A DNA stretch of 64,000 nucleotides from Streptomyces sp. Ag109_O5-10 (lineage in GTDB: Bacteria; Actinomycetota; Actinomycetes; Streptomycetales; Streptomycetaceae), in assembly GCF_900105755.1 (NCBI RefSeq), contig NZ_FNTQ01000001.1:3100001-3164000 (forward strand). Reading direction: 5' to 3'. How positions within the stretch are numbered: the stretch's first letter is position 1; every line of letters begins with the position of its first letter. Below the pieces are notes generated by a model. That model searched no databases and was not told the origin of the DNA. It was given only the letters and a program-made list of their open reading frames with translations. A program made the position numbers and the translations under genes. Positions 17,086-26,885 of this stretch are shown here, piece by piece.

Positions 17086-20000
17086 GTGTCGCCACAGTCC
17101 CCCAGTAACTCGAGCATCTCGACCGACGCAGACCAAGCGGGCAAGAACCCCGCGGCCGCGTTCGGACCGAACGAGTGGCTCGTCGACGAGATCTATCAGC
17201 AGTACCTCCAGGACCCGAATTCGGTAGACCGAGCCTGGTGGGACTTCTTCGCTGACTACAAGCCGGGGGCGCCCGCCGCCTCGGCTCCGGCTGGTACCGC
17301 GGCCGCGGGGGCCGCGGGCACCACCTCCACGACACCCGCGCCGGCCCAGCCGGCGGCTCCTGCGCCCGCCGCGGCCGCTCCCGCCGCCCAGGCGCCCGCT
17401 CCGGCCGCCCCGGCCGCGCCTGCCGCCCCGAAGGCCGCGGCGCCCGCCCCGGCGCCCGCGAAGCCCGCAGCCGCGCCGGCCGCCGCGAAGCCGGCCGCCG
17501 CCAAGGCCGCGGCGCCCGCCGCGGAGGCCCCGGAGGGCCCCGAACTGGTCACGCTGCGTGGTCCCGCCGCGGCCGTCGCGAAGAACATGAACGCCTCGCT
17601 GGAGCTGCCGACGGCCACCTCGGTCCGCGCGGTCCCGGTGAAGCTGCTCTTCGACAACCGGATCGTCATCAACAACCACCTGAAGCGCGCCCGGGGCGGG
17701 AAGATCTCCTTCACGCACCTGATCGGCTTCGCGATGGTCCAGGCCATCAAGGCCATGCCGTCGATGAACCACTCGTTCGGCGAGAAGGACGGCAAGCCGA
17801 CCCTGGTCAAGCCGGCCCACATCAACCTGGGCCTGGCCATCGACCTGGTCAAGCCCAACGGTGACCGCCAGCTGGTCGTCGCGGCCATCAAGAAGGCCGA
17901 GACGCTGAACTTCTTCGAGTTCTGGCAGGCCTACGAGGACATCGTCCGTCGCGCCCGCGACAACAAGCTGACGATGGACGACTTCACCGGCGTCACGGTC
18001 TCCCTGACCAACCCCGGCGGCCTCGGCACCGTCCACTCGGTCCCGCGTCTGATGCCCGGCCAGTCGGTCATCATGGGCGTCGGCTCGATGGACTACCCGG
18101 CGGAGTTCCAGGGCACCAGCCAGGACACCCTGAACAAGCTCGGCATCTCGAAGGTCATGACGCTCACGTCGACCTACGACCACCGGGTCATCCAGGGCGC
18201 CGCCTCCGGCGAGTTCCTGCGCCAGGTCGCCAACCTGCTCCTCGGCGAGAACGGCTTCTACGACGACATCTTCGAGGCCCTGCGCATCCCCTACGAGCCG
18301 GTCCGCTGGCTCCGGGACATCGACGCCTCGCACGACGACGACGTCACCAAGGCCGCCCGGGTCTTCGAGCTCATCCACTCCTACCGGGTCCGCGGCCACG
18401 TCATGGCCGACACCGACCCGCTGGAGTACAAGCAGCGCAAGCACCCCGACCTGGACATCGTCGAGCACGGCCTCACCCTGTGGGACCTGGAGCGCGACTT
18501 CGCCGTCGGCGGCTTCGCCGGCAAGTCGATGATGAAGCTGCGCGACATCCTCGGCGTGCTGCGCGACTCGTACTGCCGCACCACCGGCATCGAGTTCATG
18601 CACATCCAGGACCCCAAGCAGCGCAAGTGGATCCAGGACCGCGTGGAGCGCCCGCACTCCAAGATGGAGCGCGAGGAGCAGCTGCGGATCCTGCGCCGCC
18701 TGAACGCCGCGGAGGCCTTCGAGACCTTCCTGCAGACGAAGTACGTCGGCCAGAAGCGCTTCTCCCTGGAGGGCGGCGAGTCCGTCATCCCGCTGCTCGA
18801 CGCGGTGCTGGACTCGGCCGCCGAGTCCCGCCTGGACGAGATCATCATCGGCATGGCCCACCGCGGCCGGCTGAACGTGCTCGCCAACATCGTCGGCAAG
18901 TCGTACGCGCAGATCTTCCGCGAGTTCGAGGGCAACCTCGACCCGAAGTCGATGCACGGCTCCGGCGACGTGAAGTACCACCTGGGCGCCAACGGCACCT
19001 TCACCGGCCTGGACGGCGAGCAGATCAAGGTCTCGCTGGCCGCCAACCCGTCCCACCTGGAGACGGTCGACCCGATCATCGAGGGCATCGCCCGCGCCAA
19101 GCAGGACGTCATCAACAAGGGCGGCACGGACTTCACGGTGCTGCCGGTGGCGATCCACGGCGACGCGGCCTTCGCGGGCCAGGGCGTGGTGGCCGAGACC
19201 CTGAACATGTCGCAGCTGCGCGGCTACCGCACCGGCGGCACGGTCCACGTCGTCATCAACAACCAGGTCGGCTTCACCGCCGCCCCGGAGTCCTCGCGCT
19301 CCTCGATGTACGCCACCGACGTGGCCCGCATGATCGAGGCCCCGATCTTCCACGTGAACGGCGACGACCCGGAGGCGGTCGTGCGCGTCGCGCGCCTGGC
19401 CTTCGAGTTCCGCCAGGCGTTCAACAAGGACGTGGTGATCGACCTCATCTGCTACCGCCGCCGCGGTCACAACGAGTCGGACAACCCGGCCTTCACCCAG
19501 CCGCTGATGTACGACCTGATCGACAAGAAGCGCTCGGTGCGCAAGCTCTACACCGAGTCCCTGATCGGTCGCGGCGACATCACCCTGGAAGAGGCCGAGC
19601 AGGCACTGCAGGACTACCAGGGCCAGCTGGAGAAGGTCTTCACGGAGGTCCGCGAGGCCACCGCGCAGCCGGCCGCCGCGCCCTCCCAGGAGCCGCAGGA
19701 CGGCTTCCCGGTCGCCGTGCCGACCGCGATCTCCACGGAGGTCGTCAAGCGCATCGCCGAGTCCCAGGTCAACATCCCGGACTACTTCACCGTCCACCCG
19801 CGTCTGCTGCCCCAGCTGCAGCGCCGGGCGGCGATGATCGAGGACGGCACGATCGACTGGGGCATGGGCGAGACCCTGGCCATCGGCTCGCTGCTGATGG
19901 AGGGCACCCCGGTGCGGCTGTCCGGCCAGGACTCCCAGCGCGGCACCTTCGGCCAGCGCCACGCGGTCCTCATCGACCGGGAGACGGGCGCGGACTACAC

Positions 20001-20901
20001 CCCGCTCCTCTACCTGTCCGAGGACCAGGCCCGCTACAACGTCTACAACTCGCTGCTCTCCGAGTACGCGGTGATGGGCTTCGAGTACGGCTACTCGCTC
20101 GCCCGTCCGGACGCGCTGGTGATGTGGGAGGCGCAGTTCGGTGACTTCACCAACGGCGCCCAGTCGGTCATCGACGAGTACATCTCGGCGGCCGAGCAGA
20201 AGTGGGGCCAGACCAGTGGCGTCACCCTCCTCCTCCCGCACGGCTACGAGGGCCAGGGCCCGGACCACTCCTCGGCCCGCATCGAGCGCTTCCTGCAGCT
20301 GTGCGCGCAGAACAACATGACGGTCGCGATGCCGACCCTCCCGTCGAACTACTTCCACCTCCTGCGGTGGCAGGTGCACAACCCGCACCACAAGCCGCTG
20401 GTCGTCTTCACGCCGAAGTCGATGCTGCGCCTCAAGGCGGCGGCCTCGAAGGCGGAGGAGTTCACGAGCGGGCAGTTCCGCCCCGTCATCGGCGACGCGT
20501 CGGTCGACCCGGCCGCGGTCCGCAAGGTCGTCTTCTGCACCGGCAAGGTCTACTACGACCTGGAGGCCGAGCGGCAGAAGCGCGGCGTCACGGACACCGC
20601 GATCATCCGCCTCGAGCGCCTGTACCCGCTGCCGGGTGCGGAGCTCCAGGCCGAGGTCAACAAGTACCCGAACGCCGAGAAGTACCTGTGGGCCCAGGAG
20701 GAGCCGGCGAACCAGGGTGCCTGGCCGTTCATCGCGCTCAACCTGATCGACCACCTGGACCTGGCGGTCGGCGCGGACATCCCGGCGGGCGAGCGCCTGC
20801 GCCGCATCTCGCGCCCGCACTCCTCGTCCCCGGCGGTGGGTTCGGCCAAGCGCCACCAGGCCGAGCAGGAGCAGCTGGTGCGTGAGGTCTTCGAGGCGTA
20901 G
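17086..20901 (+). CDS. sucA: Multifunctional 2-oxoglutarate dehydrogenase E2-E1 fusion (SucA/KGD)
   Basis: A 1271-residue fusion enzyme of actinobacterial type. It has an E1-like N-terminal segment ([16 protein letters not shown]), an Ala/Pro-rich linker (about 60-145), a succinyltransferase E2 catalytic domain with DHR...G (His366), and a full thiamine-diphosphate E1 domain with the GDAAFAGQG motif from about 692. It oxidises 2-oxoglutarate in the TCA cycle with a separate E2/E3 system. It has no lipoyl domain of its own. GTG at 17086 gives the family length; AGAGG lies rather far upstream. In mycobacteria the homologue is inhibited by an FHA protein; no such gene is visible here. A strong terminator follows. 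Confidence 0.97.
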   Translation: MSPQSPSNSSISTDADQAGKNPAAAFGPNEWLVDEIYQQYLQDPNSVDRAWWDFFADYKPGAPAASAPAGTAAAGAAGTTSTTPAPAQPAAPAPAAAAPAAQAPAPAAPAAPAAPKAAAPAPAPAKPAAAPAAAKPAAAKAAAPAAEAPEGPELVTLRGPAAAVAKNMNASLELPTATSVRAVPVKLLFDNRIVINNHLKRARGGKISFTHLIGFAMVQAIKAMPSMNHSFGEKDGKPTLVKPAHINLGLAIDLVKPNGDRQLVVAAIKKAETLNFFEFWQAYEDIVRRARDNKLTMDDFTGVTVSLTNPGGLGTVHSVPRLMPGQSVIMGVGSMDYPAEFQGTSQDTLNKLGISKVMTLTSTYDHRVIQGAASGEFLRQVANLLLGENGFYDDIFEALRIPYEPVRWLRDIDASHDDDVTKAARVFELIHSYRVRGHVMADTDPLEYKQRKHPDLDIVEHGLTLWDLERDFAVGGFAGKSMMKLRDILGVLRDSYCRTTGIEFMHIQDPKQRKWIQDRVERPHSKMEREEQLRILRRLNAAEAFETFLQTKYVGQKRFSLEGGESVIPLLDAVLDSAAESRLDEIIIGMAHRGRLNVLANIVGKSYAQIFREFEGNLDPKSMHGSGDVKYHLGANGTFTGLDGEQIKVSLAANPSHLETVDPIIEGIARAKQDVINKGGTDFTVLPVAIHGDAAFAGQGVVAETLNMSQLRGYRTGGTVHVVINNQVGFTAAPESSRSSMYATDVARMIEAPIFHVNGDDPEAVVRVARLAFEFRQAFNKDVVIDLICYRRRGHNESDNPAFTQPLMYDLIDKKRSVRKLYTESLIGRGDITLEEAEQALQDYQGQLEKVFTEVREATAQPAAAPSQEPQDGFPVAVPTAISTEVVKRIAESQVNIPDYFTVHPRLLPQLQRRAAMIEDGTIDWGMGETLAIGSLLMEGTPVRLSGQDSQRGTFGQRHAVLIDRETGADYTPLLYLSEDQARYNVYNSLLSEYAVMGFEYGYSLARPDALVMWEAQFGDFTNGAQSVIDEYISAAEQKWGQTSGVTLLLPHGYEGQGPDHSSARIERFLQLCAQNNMTVAMPTLPSNYFHLLRWQVHNPHHKPLVVFTPKSMLRLKAAASKAEEFTSGQFRPVIGDASVDPAAVRKVVFCTGKVYYDLEAERQKRGVTDTAIIRLERLYPLPGAELQAEVNKYPNAEKYLWAQEEPANQGAWPFIALNLIDHLDLAVGADIPAGERLRRISRPHSSSPAVGSAKRHQAEQEQLVREVFEA

Positions 20902-20913
20902 CCCTCACCAGTG

Positions 20914-20958
20914 CGCCGAAGGGCCCGGTTCCCGCCTCGGGGGCCGGGCCCTTCGGCG
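20914..20958 (+). terminator. sucA terminator
   Basis: A perfect 15-bp stem, CGCCGAAGGGCCCGG with its complement at 20944-20958, and a 15-nt loop, beginning 13 nt after the sucA stop. Confidence 0.88.
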
Positions 20959-21023
20959 TTCCGCCTAGGCTGGTAGACGCCCACACCGGGCACCCACACA
21001 GGCAGGCAGCAGGAGAGCAACCC

Positions 21024-21203
21024 ATGTACTTCACCGACCGGGGCATCGAGGAACTGGAGAAGCGGCGCGGCGAGGAAGAGGTCACCTTCGAGTGGCTCGC
21101 GGAACAGCTCCGCACCTTCGTCGACCTGAACCCCGACTTCGAGGTCCCGGTGGAGCGCCTGGCCACCTGGCTGGCCCGGCTGGACGACGAGGACGAGGAG
21201 TAG
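21024..21203 (+). CDS. Small conserved protein (DUF6104 type)
   Basis: A 59-residue acidic protein starting MYFTDRGIEELEKRR and ending LARLDDEDEE, with no TM segment, Cys or known catalytic motif. AGGAG lies 8 nt before the ATG. From memory it belongs to a short Streptomyces family (DUF6104) commonly found just after sucA; its role is unknown. It is predicted helical, with WLAEQLRTFVDLNPDFEVPV resembling a compact helix-turn-helix-sized unit, but DNA binding cannot be claimed. Confidence 0.85.
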   Translation: MYFTDRGIEELEKRRGEEEVTFEWLAEQLRTFVDLNPDFEVPVERLATWLARLDDEDEE

Positions 21204-21208
21204 GCGAG

Positions 21209-21270
21209 CGCCCCGTGACGGGCGCGGGGAACCGCGCGGGCGGCCCCCACCGGCCCGCACCCGACGCGCC
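21209..21270 (+). repeat. Dispersed intergenic repeat, short form
   Basis: GCGCCCCGTGACGGGCGCGG continues as GGAACCGCGCGGGCGGCCC. It begins 6 nt after the stop of the small DUF6104 gene. Confidence 0.8.
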
Positions 21271-21283
21271 CTGAAACCGTCGG

Positions 21284-21508
21284 TCAGTCCCGCGGAAACA
21301 CCGTCTCGTACGACAGCTCCAGCACCCCGTGCGCCGTCAGCACCGCTCCCACGGCCGCCCATCCCACGCTGCGCCGCCGCATCCCCCACGCGGCGGCCGG
21401 CAGCCCCACCGCCACCTCGGCCAGGGCCAGCCGGTGGGCCCGCGGCACGCATTCCGCGCTCTGCGCTTCCGGCGGCCGGGAGATGGCCCTGGACTCATCC
21501 GTCGACAT
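21284..21508 (-). CDS. Small predicted membrane protein
   Basis: A 74-residue protein (from ATG 21508) with two hydrophobic stretches, ALAEVAVGLPAAAWGM and VGWAAVGAVLTAHGVLEL, and a charged C-terminus. TACCGT ends 6 nt before the ATG, suggesting a leaderless message; GTG at 21514 is an alternative. No family is recognised. It is divergent from the DUF4097 operon and convergent with the DUF6104 gene. Confidence 0.5.
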   Translation of the reverse strand: MSTDESRAISRPPEAQSAECVPRAHRLALAEVAVGLPAAAWGMRRRSVGWAAVGAVLTAHGVLELSYETVFPRD

Positions 21509-21579
21509 GCTCACACGGTAAGCAATTCATCCGCTTGCCGCCCGATATGCCACTCCCCTCAACCCCCGTCGTCGCCTCT

Positions 21580-21631
21580 CGATGTCCGTCGATGCCCGTC
21601 GATGGGCATCGACGGGCATCGACGGACATCG
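21580..21631. repeat. Perfect 24-bp inverted repeat built of 10-bp units
   Basis: Arm 21580-21603, loop GGGC, arm 21608-21631, with no mismatch. The arms are made of 10-bp direct units (GATGTCCGTC, GATGCCCGTC, then GATGGGCATC, GACGGGCATC, GACGGACATC). It lies about 40 bp upstream of the -35 of the DUF4097-PadR operon. Confidence 0.93.
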
Positions 21632-21671
21632 ACGTCAACATCGCACCCAACCGGCCACACCCGCGGGTGTC

Positions 21672-21720
21672 TTGACTTCCCGCGTCCGCGATATATCGTG
21701 TTTCATGGAAGACGCGATAT
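21672..21720 (+). promoter_or_regulatory. Promoter and probable PadR operator of the DUF4097-PadR operon
   Basis: TTGACT (21672-21677) and TATCGT (21694-21699) have a 16-bp spacer. Overlapping them is CGCGATATATCG, and a second CGCGATAT sits at 21713-21720. AT-rich palindromes of this kind are typical PadR-family sites, so autorepression by the downstream PadR is likely. Confidence 0.7.
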
Positions 21721-21770
21721 GGCGCGAGCCGTGCGATCGCGTTCGCGTCCGGCCCGAGGAGGTCCGCACC

Positions 21771-22721
21771 ATGCCCAAGTCCGAGTGGTCCGTCGCCGAG
21801 CCCGAGAAGCTCGACTTCGACACCCCCGTCAGCGACCTGCACGTCCGCATCGTCAACGGAACAGTCAACGTCGTGGGCACCGACGAGGGCTCCACCCGAC
21901 TGGAGGTCTCCCAGATCGAGGGACCGCCCCTGGTCGTCACACACGAGGGCGGCACCCTCACCGTGGCCTACGAGGACCTGCCCTGGAAGGGCTTCCTCAA
22001 GTGGCTCGACCGCAAGGGCTGGCGGCGCAGCGCGGTGGTCTCCCTCGCCGTCCCGGCGGACACCCGCGTGGAGGTGGGCGTGGTGGGCGCGGCCGCCGTC
22101 GTCTCCGGGATCACCGGCACCTCGGTGGTCAAGGGCGTCACCGGCGACACCACCCTGGTCGGCCTCTCCGGCGAGGTCCGCGCGGACACGGTCTCCGGGA
22201 ACCTGGAGGCCCAGGCCGTCACCGGCAACCTGCGGTTCAACTCCGTCTCCGGCGACCTGACCGTCGTCGAGGGCTCGGGCCCCGCCGTGCGCGCCGACTC
22301 GGTCAGCGGCTCCATGATCGTCGACCTGGACCCGGACGGCCCGACCGACGTCCGGCTGACCAGCGTCTCCGGCGAGATCGCCATCCGGCTGCCGCACCCG
22401 GCCGACGCCGAGGTCGAGGCCAACACCGCGAGCGGCACGATCTCCAACGCCTTCGACGGACTGCGCGTGCACGGACAGTGGGGCGCCCACAAGATCACCG
22501 GGCGCCTCGGCGCCGGTACCGGCAAGCTCCGCGCCACCACGGTCTCCGGCTCCATCGCCCTGCTGCGCCGCCCGCCCAAGGAGGACGACGACGAGCGGAC
22601 GGCCTGGGCGGCCGAGCCACCCACGGGCCCGGCAGAACCGGCCGCCGCCCCGGCCGACGGCACGCCCCAGGGCCCGACCGGCGACCCGACCGGCGACCCG
22701 ACCGACAAGAAGGTGCTCTGA
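21771..22721 (+). CDS. DUF4097-family beta-repeat protein
   Basis: A 316-residue protein. From about residue 100 to 270 it is built of short repeated strands with VSGxL/VTGDT-type turns, the beta-solenoid pattern of DUF4097 (DUF4098) adhesin-like proteins. No signal peptide or TM helix is visible, so a cytoplasmic location is expected. The last 45 residues are Pro/Gly/Asp-rich and disordered. AGGAGG lies 7 nt before the ATG. It is followed after 1 nt by the PadR regulator, a pairing common in actinobacteria, so the two very likely act together. Function is not established. Confidence 0.88.
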   Translation: MPKSEWSVAEPEKLDFDTPVSDLHVRIVNGTVNVVGTDEGSTRLEVSQIEGPPLVVTHEGGTLTVAYEDLPWKGFLKWLDRKGWRRSAVVSLAVPADTRVEVGVVGAAAVVSGITGTSVVKGVTGDTTLVGLSGEVRADTVSGNLEAQAVTGNLRFNSVSGDLTVVEGSGPAVRADSVSGSMIVDLDPDGPTDVRLTSVSGEIAIRLPHPADAEVEANTASGTISNAFDGLRVHGQWGAHKITGRLGAGTGKLRATTVSGSIALLRRPPKEDDDERTAWAAEPPTGPAEPAAAPADGTPQGPTGDPTGDPTDKKVL

Positions 22722-22722
22722 C

Positions 22723-23820
22723 ATGCCTCCCGTCTTCGCCCACGGCCGTCTCCGCCTCTACCTCCTCAAGCTGCTGGACGAGGCCCCGCGCCACGGCTAC
22801 GAGGTGATCCGGCTGCTGGAAGAGCGCTTCCAGGGCCTCTACGCCCCGTCGGCGGGCACCGTCTACCCCCGTCTCGCCAAGCTGGAGGCCGAGGGGCTGG
22901 TCACGCACACCACCGAGGGCGGCCGCAAGGTCTACGCCATCACGGACGTCGGCCGCGCCGAACTGGCGGACCGCAGTGGCGAGCTGGCCGATCTGGAGCT
23001 GGAGATCCGGGAGTCGGTGGCCGAACTGGCCGCCGAGATAAGGGCGGATGTGCGCGGAGCCGCCGGTGACCTGCGCCGCGAGGTGCGCGCGGCCGCCTCC
23101 GAGGCCCGGCACGGCGCGGGCACGGGGGCCGGGGAGCACGGCGACCCCGGCGACCCCGGCGACCTCGGCGACCTCGGCGACCTCGGCGACAAGGAGTCGT
23201 GGCGGGCCGCCAAGGAGGAGATGCGCCGGGTCAAGCAGGAGTGGAAGGAGCAGGCTCGCCGCGCCAAGGACGAGAGCCGCCGCGCCCGTGACGAGGCCCA
23301 GCGGGCCCGTCGGCAGGCCCAGGAGGCCCAGGCCCGGGCGCGTGCCCAGGCCCAGGAGGAGATGCAGCGCATCGCCCGCCGGGTGCAGGAGCACGTCCAG
23401 GACCACTTCGCGCGCGGCGACTGGCCGACCGGCGTCCGCGAGGGCATCACCGAACTCGCCAAGGAGTTCGGCGACTTCGGCAAGGAGTTCGGCAGGAACT
23501 TCGGCGGCCGCACCGACCCGGATCCCGGCACCGGCCCGAACCTGCGCAAGCCGGCACCGTCGTCCGCGCCGGGCCCGGAGTATGCACAGACTCCGGAGGA
23601 CTTCCCGGCGCAGTACGTGCCCGCGTGGGCGCACGACGACGAGACCGGCAGCGGCGACGCGGCCCGTGACCTCGACCGGCTCCTGGACCGCTTCCGCGAC
23701 GACATCCGCGACGCGGCCCGCGACCACGGCGTCACCACGGACCAGCTCCGCGAGGCCCGCCGCCACCTCTCGACGGCGGCGGCCCACATAGGAGCGCTGC
23801 TGCGCACCCCGAAACCCTGA
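22723..23820 (+). CDS. PadR-family regulator with long coiled-coil extension
   Basis: A 365-residue protein. Residues 5-85 form the PadR winged helix (LYLLKLLDEAPRHGYEVI, then APSAGTVYPRLAKLEAEGLV and the wing EGGRKVYAITDVGR). PadR proteins usually end near 180. Here a long charged helical region (about 85-240), rich in Arg/Glu/Ala heptads, follows. It is interrupted by a GDPGDPGDLGDLGDLGD stretch encoded by 9-bp repeats (near 23139-23190). A helical C-terminal segment ends LREARRHLSTAAAHIGALL. It is translated 1 nt after the DUF4097 stop. It probably represses its own operon at the AT-rich palindrome near 21690. Confidence 0.88.
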   Translation: MPPVFAHGRLRLYLLKLLDEAPRHGYEVIRLLEERFQGLYAPSAGTVYPRLAKLEAEGLVTHTTEGGRKVYAITDVGRAELADRSGELADLELEIRESVAELAAEIRADVRGAAGDLRREVRAAASEARHGAGTGAGEHGDPGDPGDLGDLGDLGDKESWRAAKEEMRRVKQEWKEQARRAKDESRRARDEAQRARRQAQEAQARARAQAQEEMQRIARRVQEHVQDHFARGDWPTGVREGITELAKEFGDFGKEFGRNFGGRTDPDPGTGPNLRKPAPSSAPGPEYAQTPEDFPAQYVPAWAHDDETGSGDAARDLDRLLDRFRDDIRDAARDHGVTTDQLREARRHLSTAAAHIGALLRTPKP

Positions 23821-23845
23821 GGACAGACCGTACGCGCTGAGCCCC

Positions 23846-24811
23846 TCAGGAATTGGTCAGCACGATCTTCCCGAACTGGTCGCCCGACTCCAGCCGTTCG
23901 AATCCCTCGCGGGCACGGTCGAGCGGGAGCAGTTCGTCGATGACGGGACGTACCCCGGTGGCGGCGCAGAAGGCGAGCAGATCCTCCAGCTCGTCCTTGG
24001 TGCCCATGGTCGAGCCCACGACCTTCAGCTCCAGGAAGAAGATGCGGGTCAGCTCGGCGTGCGAGGGACGGTCGCCGCTGGTGGCACCGGAGATGACGAT
24101 GGTGCCACCGGGGCGCAGCGACTTCACGGAATGGGACCAGGTGGCGGCGCCGACGGTCTCGATGACGGCGTCCACGCGCTGCGGCAGCCGGGCTCCCGGC
24201 TCCACCGCCTCGACGGCACCGAGTTCCAGGGCCCGCTTCCGCTTGGCCTCGTCGCGGCTGGTGGCGAAGACCCGCAGTCCGGCGGCCTTGCCGAGCACGA
24301 TCGCGGCCGTGGCGACACCGCCGCCCGCGCCCTGCACGAGGACCGAGTCGCCGGGCCGTACGCCCGCGTTGGTGAAGAGCATCCGATAGGCCGTCAGCCA
24401 GGCGGTCGGCAGGCAGGCGGCCTCGGCGAACGACAGTTCCCTGGGCTTGGGCAGGATGTTCCAGGTGGGCACGGCGACCTGCTCGGCGAAGGTGCCCTGG
24501 TAGCGCTCGGTGAGGATGGACCGGGGCTCGTGGGGCCCGACCCCGTGGCCGCTCTGCCCGATCACGGAGTGCAGGACGACCTCGTTGCCGTCCTCGTCGA
24601 CGCCGGCGGCGTCACAGCCGAGGATCATCGGCAGCCGGTCCTCGGGGAGACCGACGCCGCGCAGGGACCAGAGATCGTGATGGTTGAGGGAGGCGGCCCG
24701 AACGTCGACGGTGCTCCAGCCGGGCCGGGCCACGGGGGCGGGGCGCTCCCCCAACTCAAGGCCGGAGAGCGGCTGGTCGCGGTCGATTCGGGCGGCGTAG
24801 ACGGCGAACAT
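23846..24811 (-). CDS. Zinc-type medium-chain dehydrogenase/quinone oxidoreductase
   Basis: A 321-residue MDR-superfamily protein. The GroES-like N-terminal domain contains AASLNHHDLWSLRGVG and GCDAAGVDEDGNEV. The Rossmann domain has VLVQGAGGGVATAAIVLGK and ATSRDEAKRKRALELGAVEAV. It would carry out NAD(P)H-dependent reduction or oxidation of a carbonyl or quinone. The cysteine cluster of the structural zinc site is absent, as in quinone oxidoreductases. ATG at 24811 lacks an SD but has TATCGT ending 7 nt upstream. It is convergent with padR. Confidence 0.88.
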   Translation of the reverse strand: MFAVYAARIDRDQPLSGLELGERPAPVARPGWSTVDVRAASLNHHDLWSLRGVGLPEDRLPMILGCDAAGVDEDGNEVVLHSVIGQSGHGVGPHEPRSILTERYQGTFAEQVAVPTWNILPKPRELSFAEAACLPTAWLTAYRMLFTNAGVRPGDSVLVQGAGGGVATAAIVLGKAAGLRVFATSRDEAKRKRALELGAVEAVEPGARLPQRVDAVIETVGAATWSHSVKSLRPGGTIVISGATSGDRPSHAELTRIFFLELKVVGSTMGTKDELEDLLAFCAATGVRPVIDELLPLDRAREGFERLESGDQFGKIVLTNS

Positions 24812-24876
24812 AGGGCCGACGATAGGTTCCCGGGGCCGCGGGCGAAACCGGGGGCCGCTGTGACACATACCCTCTT

Positions 24877-24930
24877 GCGCCCCCGTAGGGCACGGGGAAC
24901 TGCGCGAGAAGACCCACCGACCGGCACCCG
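24877..24930 (+). repeat. Dispersed intergenic repeat, short form
   Basis: GCGCCCCCGTAGGGCACGGG followed by GAACTGCGCGAGAAGACCCA. It lies on the strand opposite to both flanking genes. Confidence 0.75.
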
Positions 24931-25034
24931 CCGTCGGCCGCCCCCCTACCCCGATCGCGGGGCTATGGGGTTCGGCAGCCCCCAGCACGAGGGTCACCTC
25001 GTAGCACCCGATCGGGTGGGCCGGGGGCAAAGAA

Positions 25035-25061
25035 TGGCCTCGCCCCAACAGGGCGAGGCCA
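25035..25061 (-). terminator. Malic enzyme terminator
   Basis: A perfect 11-bp stem (TGGCCTCGCCC with its complement), a 5-nt loop, and TTCTTT following on the minus strand, beginning 7 nt past the malic enzyme stop. Confidence 0.9.
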
Positions 25062-25068
25062 CTCGGGG

Positions 25069-26301
25069 TCAGCGGCGAGCAACTCCCTCCGCGCGCGCCG
25101 CCGCGGCCACCGCCGCGGTCACCGCGGGAGCGACCCGCTCGTCGAAGGGCGACGGAATGACGTAGTCGGCGGCGAGATCGTCGCCGACGACCGCCGCCAG
25201 CGCCTCCGCCGCCGCGATCTTCATCCCCTCGGTGATCCGGGAGGCCCGCACCTGCAGCGCGCCCGCGAAGATGCCGGGGAAAGCCAGCACGTTGTTGATC
25301 TGGTTCGGGAAGTCCGACCGTCCGGTCGCCACGACCGCCGCGTACTTGTGGGCGACGTCGGGGTGCACCTCGGGGTTCGGGTTGGCCATGGCGAACACGA
25401 ACGCGCCGTCGGCCATCGAGGCGACGGCCTCCTCCGGGACCGTACCGCCGGAGACGCCGATGAAGACGTCGGCGCCGGCCAGCGCGTCCTCCAGGGTGCC
25501 CTTGAGCCCGGCCTTGTTGGTGAAGCCGGCGACCTCGCGCTTGACGGTGGTGAGGTCGTCGCGGTCGGCCGAGATGATGCCCTTGCGGTCGGCGAGGGCG
25601 ACGTCCCCGATACCGGCCTCGACCAGCATCTTCGCGATGGCGACCCCGGCCGCGCCGGCGCCGGAGATGACCGCCCGGAGCTGTCCGATCTCCCGCCGGC
25701 TGAGCCGCGCGGCGTTCCGCAGGGCCGCCAGGGTGACGACGGCGGTGCCGTGCTGGTCGTCGTGGAAGACCGGGATGTCGACCCGCTCCTGGAGCTTGCG
25801 CTCGATCTCGAAGCACCGCGGCGCCGAGATGTCCTCCAGGTTGATCCCGCCGAAGGAGGGAGCCAGCCGGACGACGGTCTCCACGATCTCGTCGACGTCG
25901 GTGCAGGCCAGGGCGATGGGGACCGCGTCCACGCCGCCGAACTGCTTGAAGAGGATCGCCTTGCCCTCCATCACGGGGAGGGAGGCCTCGGGACCGATGT
26001 CCCCGAGGCCGAGCACGGCCGTGCCGTCGGTGACGACGGCGACGACGGACGACTTCCACGTGTAGTCGTTGACCAGCTCGGGCTGTTCCGCGATCGCGGT
26101 GCACACGCGCGCGACTCCGGGCGTGTACGCGAGGGAAAGGTCGTCCTTGTCACGGAGCGGCACGGTGGCCTGCACGGCCATCTTGCCGCCGCGGTGCAGC
26201 GCGAACGCCGGATCGAAGGAATCGAGGGGCTCGGCCCCGCCGTCCTGGTCCGCACTGCCCGACGCGCTGTCGCTGCGAGGATTGACGATCTCCGCTGCCA
26301 C
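25069..26301 (-). CDS. NADP-dependent malic enzyme
   Basis: A 410-residue malic enzyme. The N-terminal domain contains [11 protein letters not shown] (catalytic Tyr59), [11 protein letters not shown] (Lys114) and [10 protein letters not shown] with the metal ligands. The NAD(P)-binding domain has [12 protein letters not shown]. It converts malate to pyruvate and CO2 with reduction of NAD(P)+, supplying NADPH and pyruvate. The cofactor is assigned NADP from memory of the syntenic Streptomyces enzyme; the sequence alone does not settle it. GTG start has AAGGGG about 8 nt upstream. A long promoter region precedes it, shared with the divergent ABC importer. Confidence 0.93.
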   Translation of the reverse strand: MAAEIVNPRSDSASGSADQDGGAEPLDSFDPAFALHRGGKMAVQATVPLRDKDDLSLAYTPGVARVCTAIAEQPELVNDYTWKSSVVAVVTDGTAVLGLGDIGPEASLPVMEGKAILFKQFGGVDAVPIALACTDVDEIVETVVRLAPSFGGINLEDISAPRCFEIERKLQERVDIPVFHDDQHGTAVVTLAALRNAARLSRREIGQLRAVISGAGAAGVAIAKMLVEAGIGDVALADRKGIISADRDDLTTVKREVAGFTNKAGLKGTLEDALAGADVFIGVSGGTVPEEAVASMADGAFVFAMANPNPEVHPDVAHKYAAVVATGRSDFPNQINNVLAFPGIFAGALQVRASRITEGMKIAAAEALAAVVGDDLAADYVIPSPFDERVAPAVTAAVAAAARAEGVARR

Positions 26302-26885
26302 TTGTCTTACCCCTTAGGTATGCATGGTTTTGAGGGTCGGCCGCTCCCGGTGAGGGAACGGGCGGGCACCGCGCAGGGCCCGATCACTGATACGTACGAG
26401 TGGCACGTACGAGCACCTGCGCGACGGGCGCGCCGCACACGCGCCCTGAGCCCCGGATGAGGGGTGTAAAGAACCTTCTTACCGGACGGACAGCGCTCAC
26501 GACGAGTCGAATAGGCGCAAGGTCACATCACGGATGTCGTAGAGGGCCGACAGATGAGCGGCCCGGTGACCGGCAGAAGATCACGCTGCGCAGCACGGGG
26601 TGAACCGGTGGTGAACCGAAGATCTTCCGGCCAGAAGGTCGGATCCCCGCAGATGCGCGGGGTGGCGGGTCGGGGAAGGACCGGCCTGACGCGTCACGGG
26701 GGTCACCCGTTATCCGATTTTGACATGGTGACACGTCTGCTTGGAGCAATCCCAATGGCAGGATGCCGTAAACCCACGAGGTCGCGACACCCGAAGGTGT
26801 GTGTTTCCGTCGACCCATCGGCATATCGACATATCAGGCATATCGGTATATCGGCTTGTCCTACCCACTGCCGGAGGAACCCACC
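26302..26885. other. Divergent regulatory region, malic enzyme / ABC importer
   Basis: No gene is supported in 584 bases. Visible structure: ACGTACGAG twice (26392-26412), GTGAACCG twice (26610-26627), AGAAGATC/GATCTTCC as separated inverted halves (26576-26583 and 26630-26637), and a TTGACA at 26720-26725 without a clear -10. A cluster of CATATC motifs follows at 26822-26852. Confidence 0.5.
26822..26852 (+). promoter_or_regulatory. Cluster of four CATATC/TATATC hexamers
   Basis: CATATC at 26822, 26830 and 26839 and TATATC at 26847, spaced 8, 9 and 8 bp, ending 33 bp before the importer start codon. The regular spacing and AT content in a GC-rich genome suggest an operator or a promoter core. 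No known regulator is assigned. Confidence 0.5.

Noticed and set aside
16981-20856. A 1291-codon minus frame opposite sucA
   Set aside because: The plus strand encodes an intact, recognisable enzyme with terminator; the antisense frame has no known domain.
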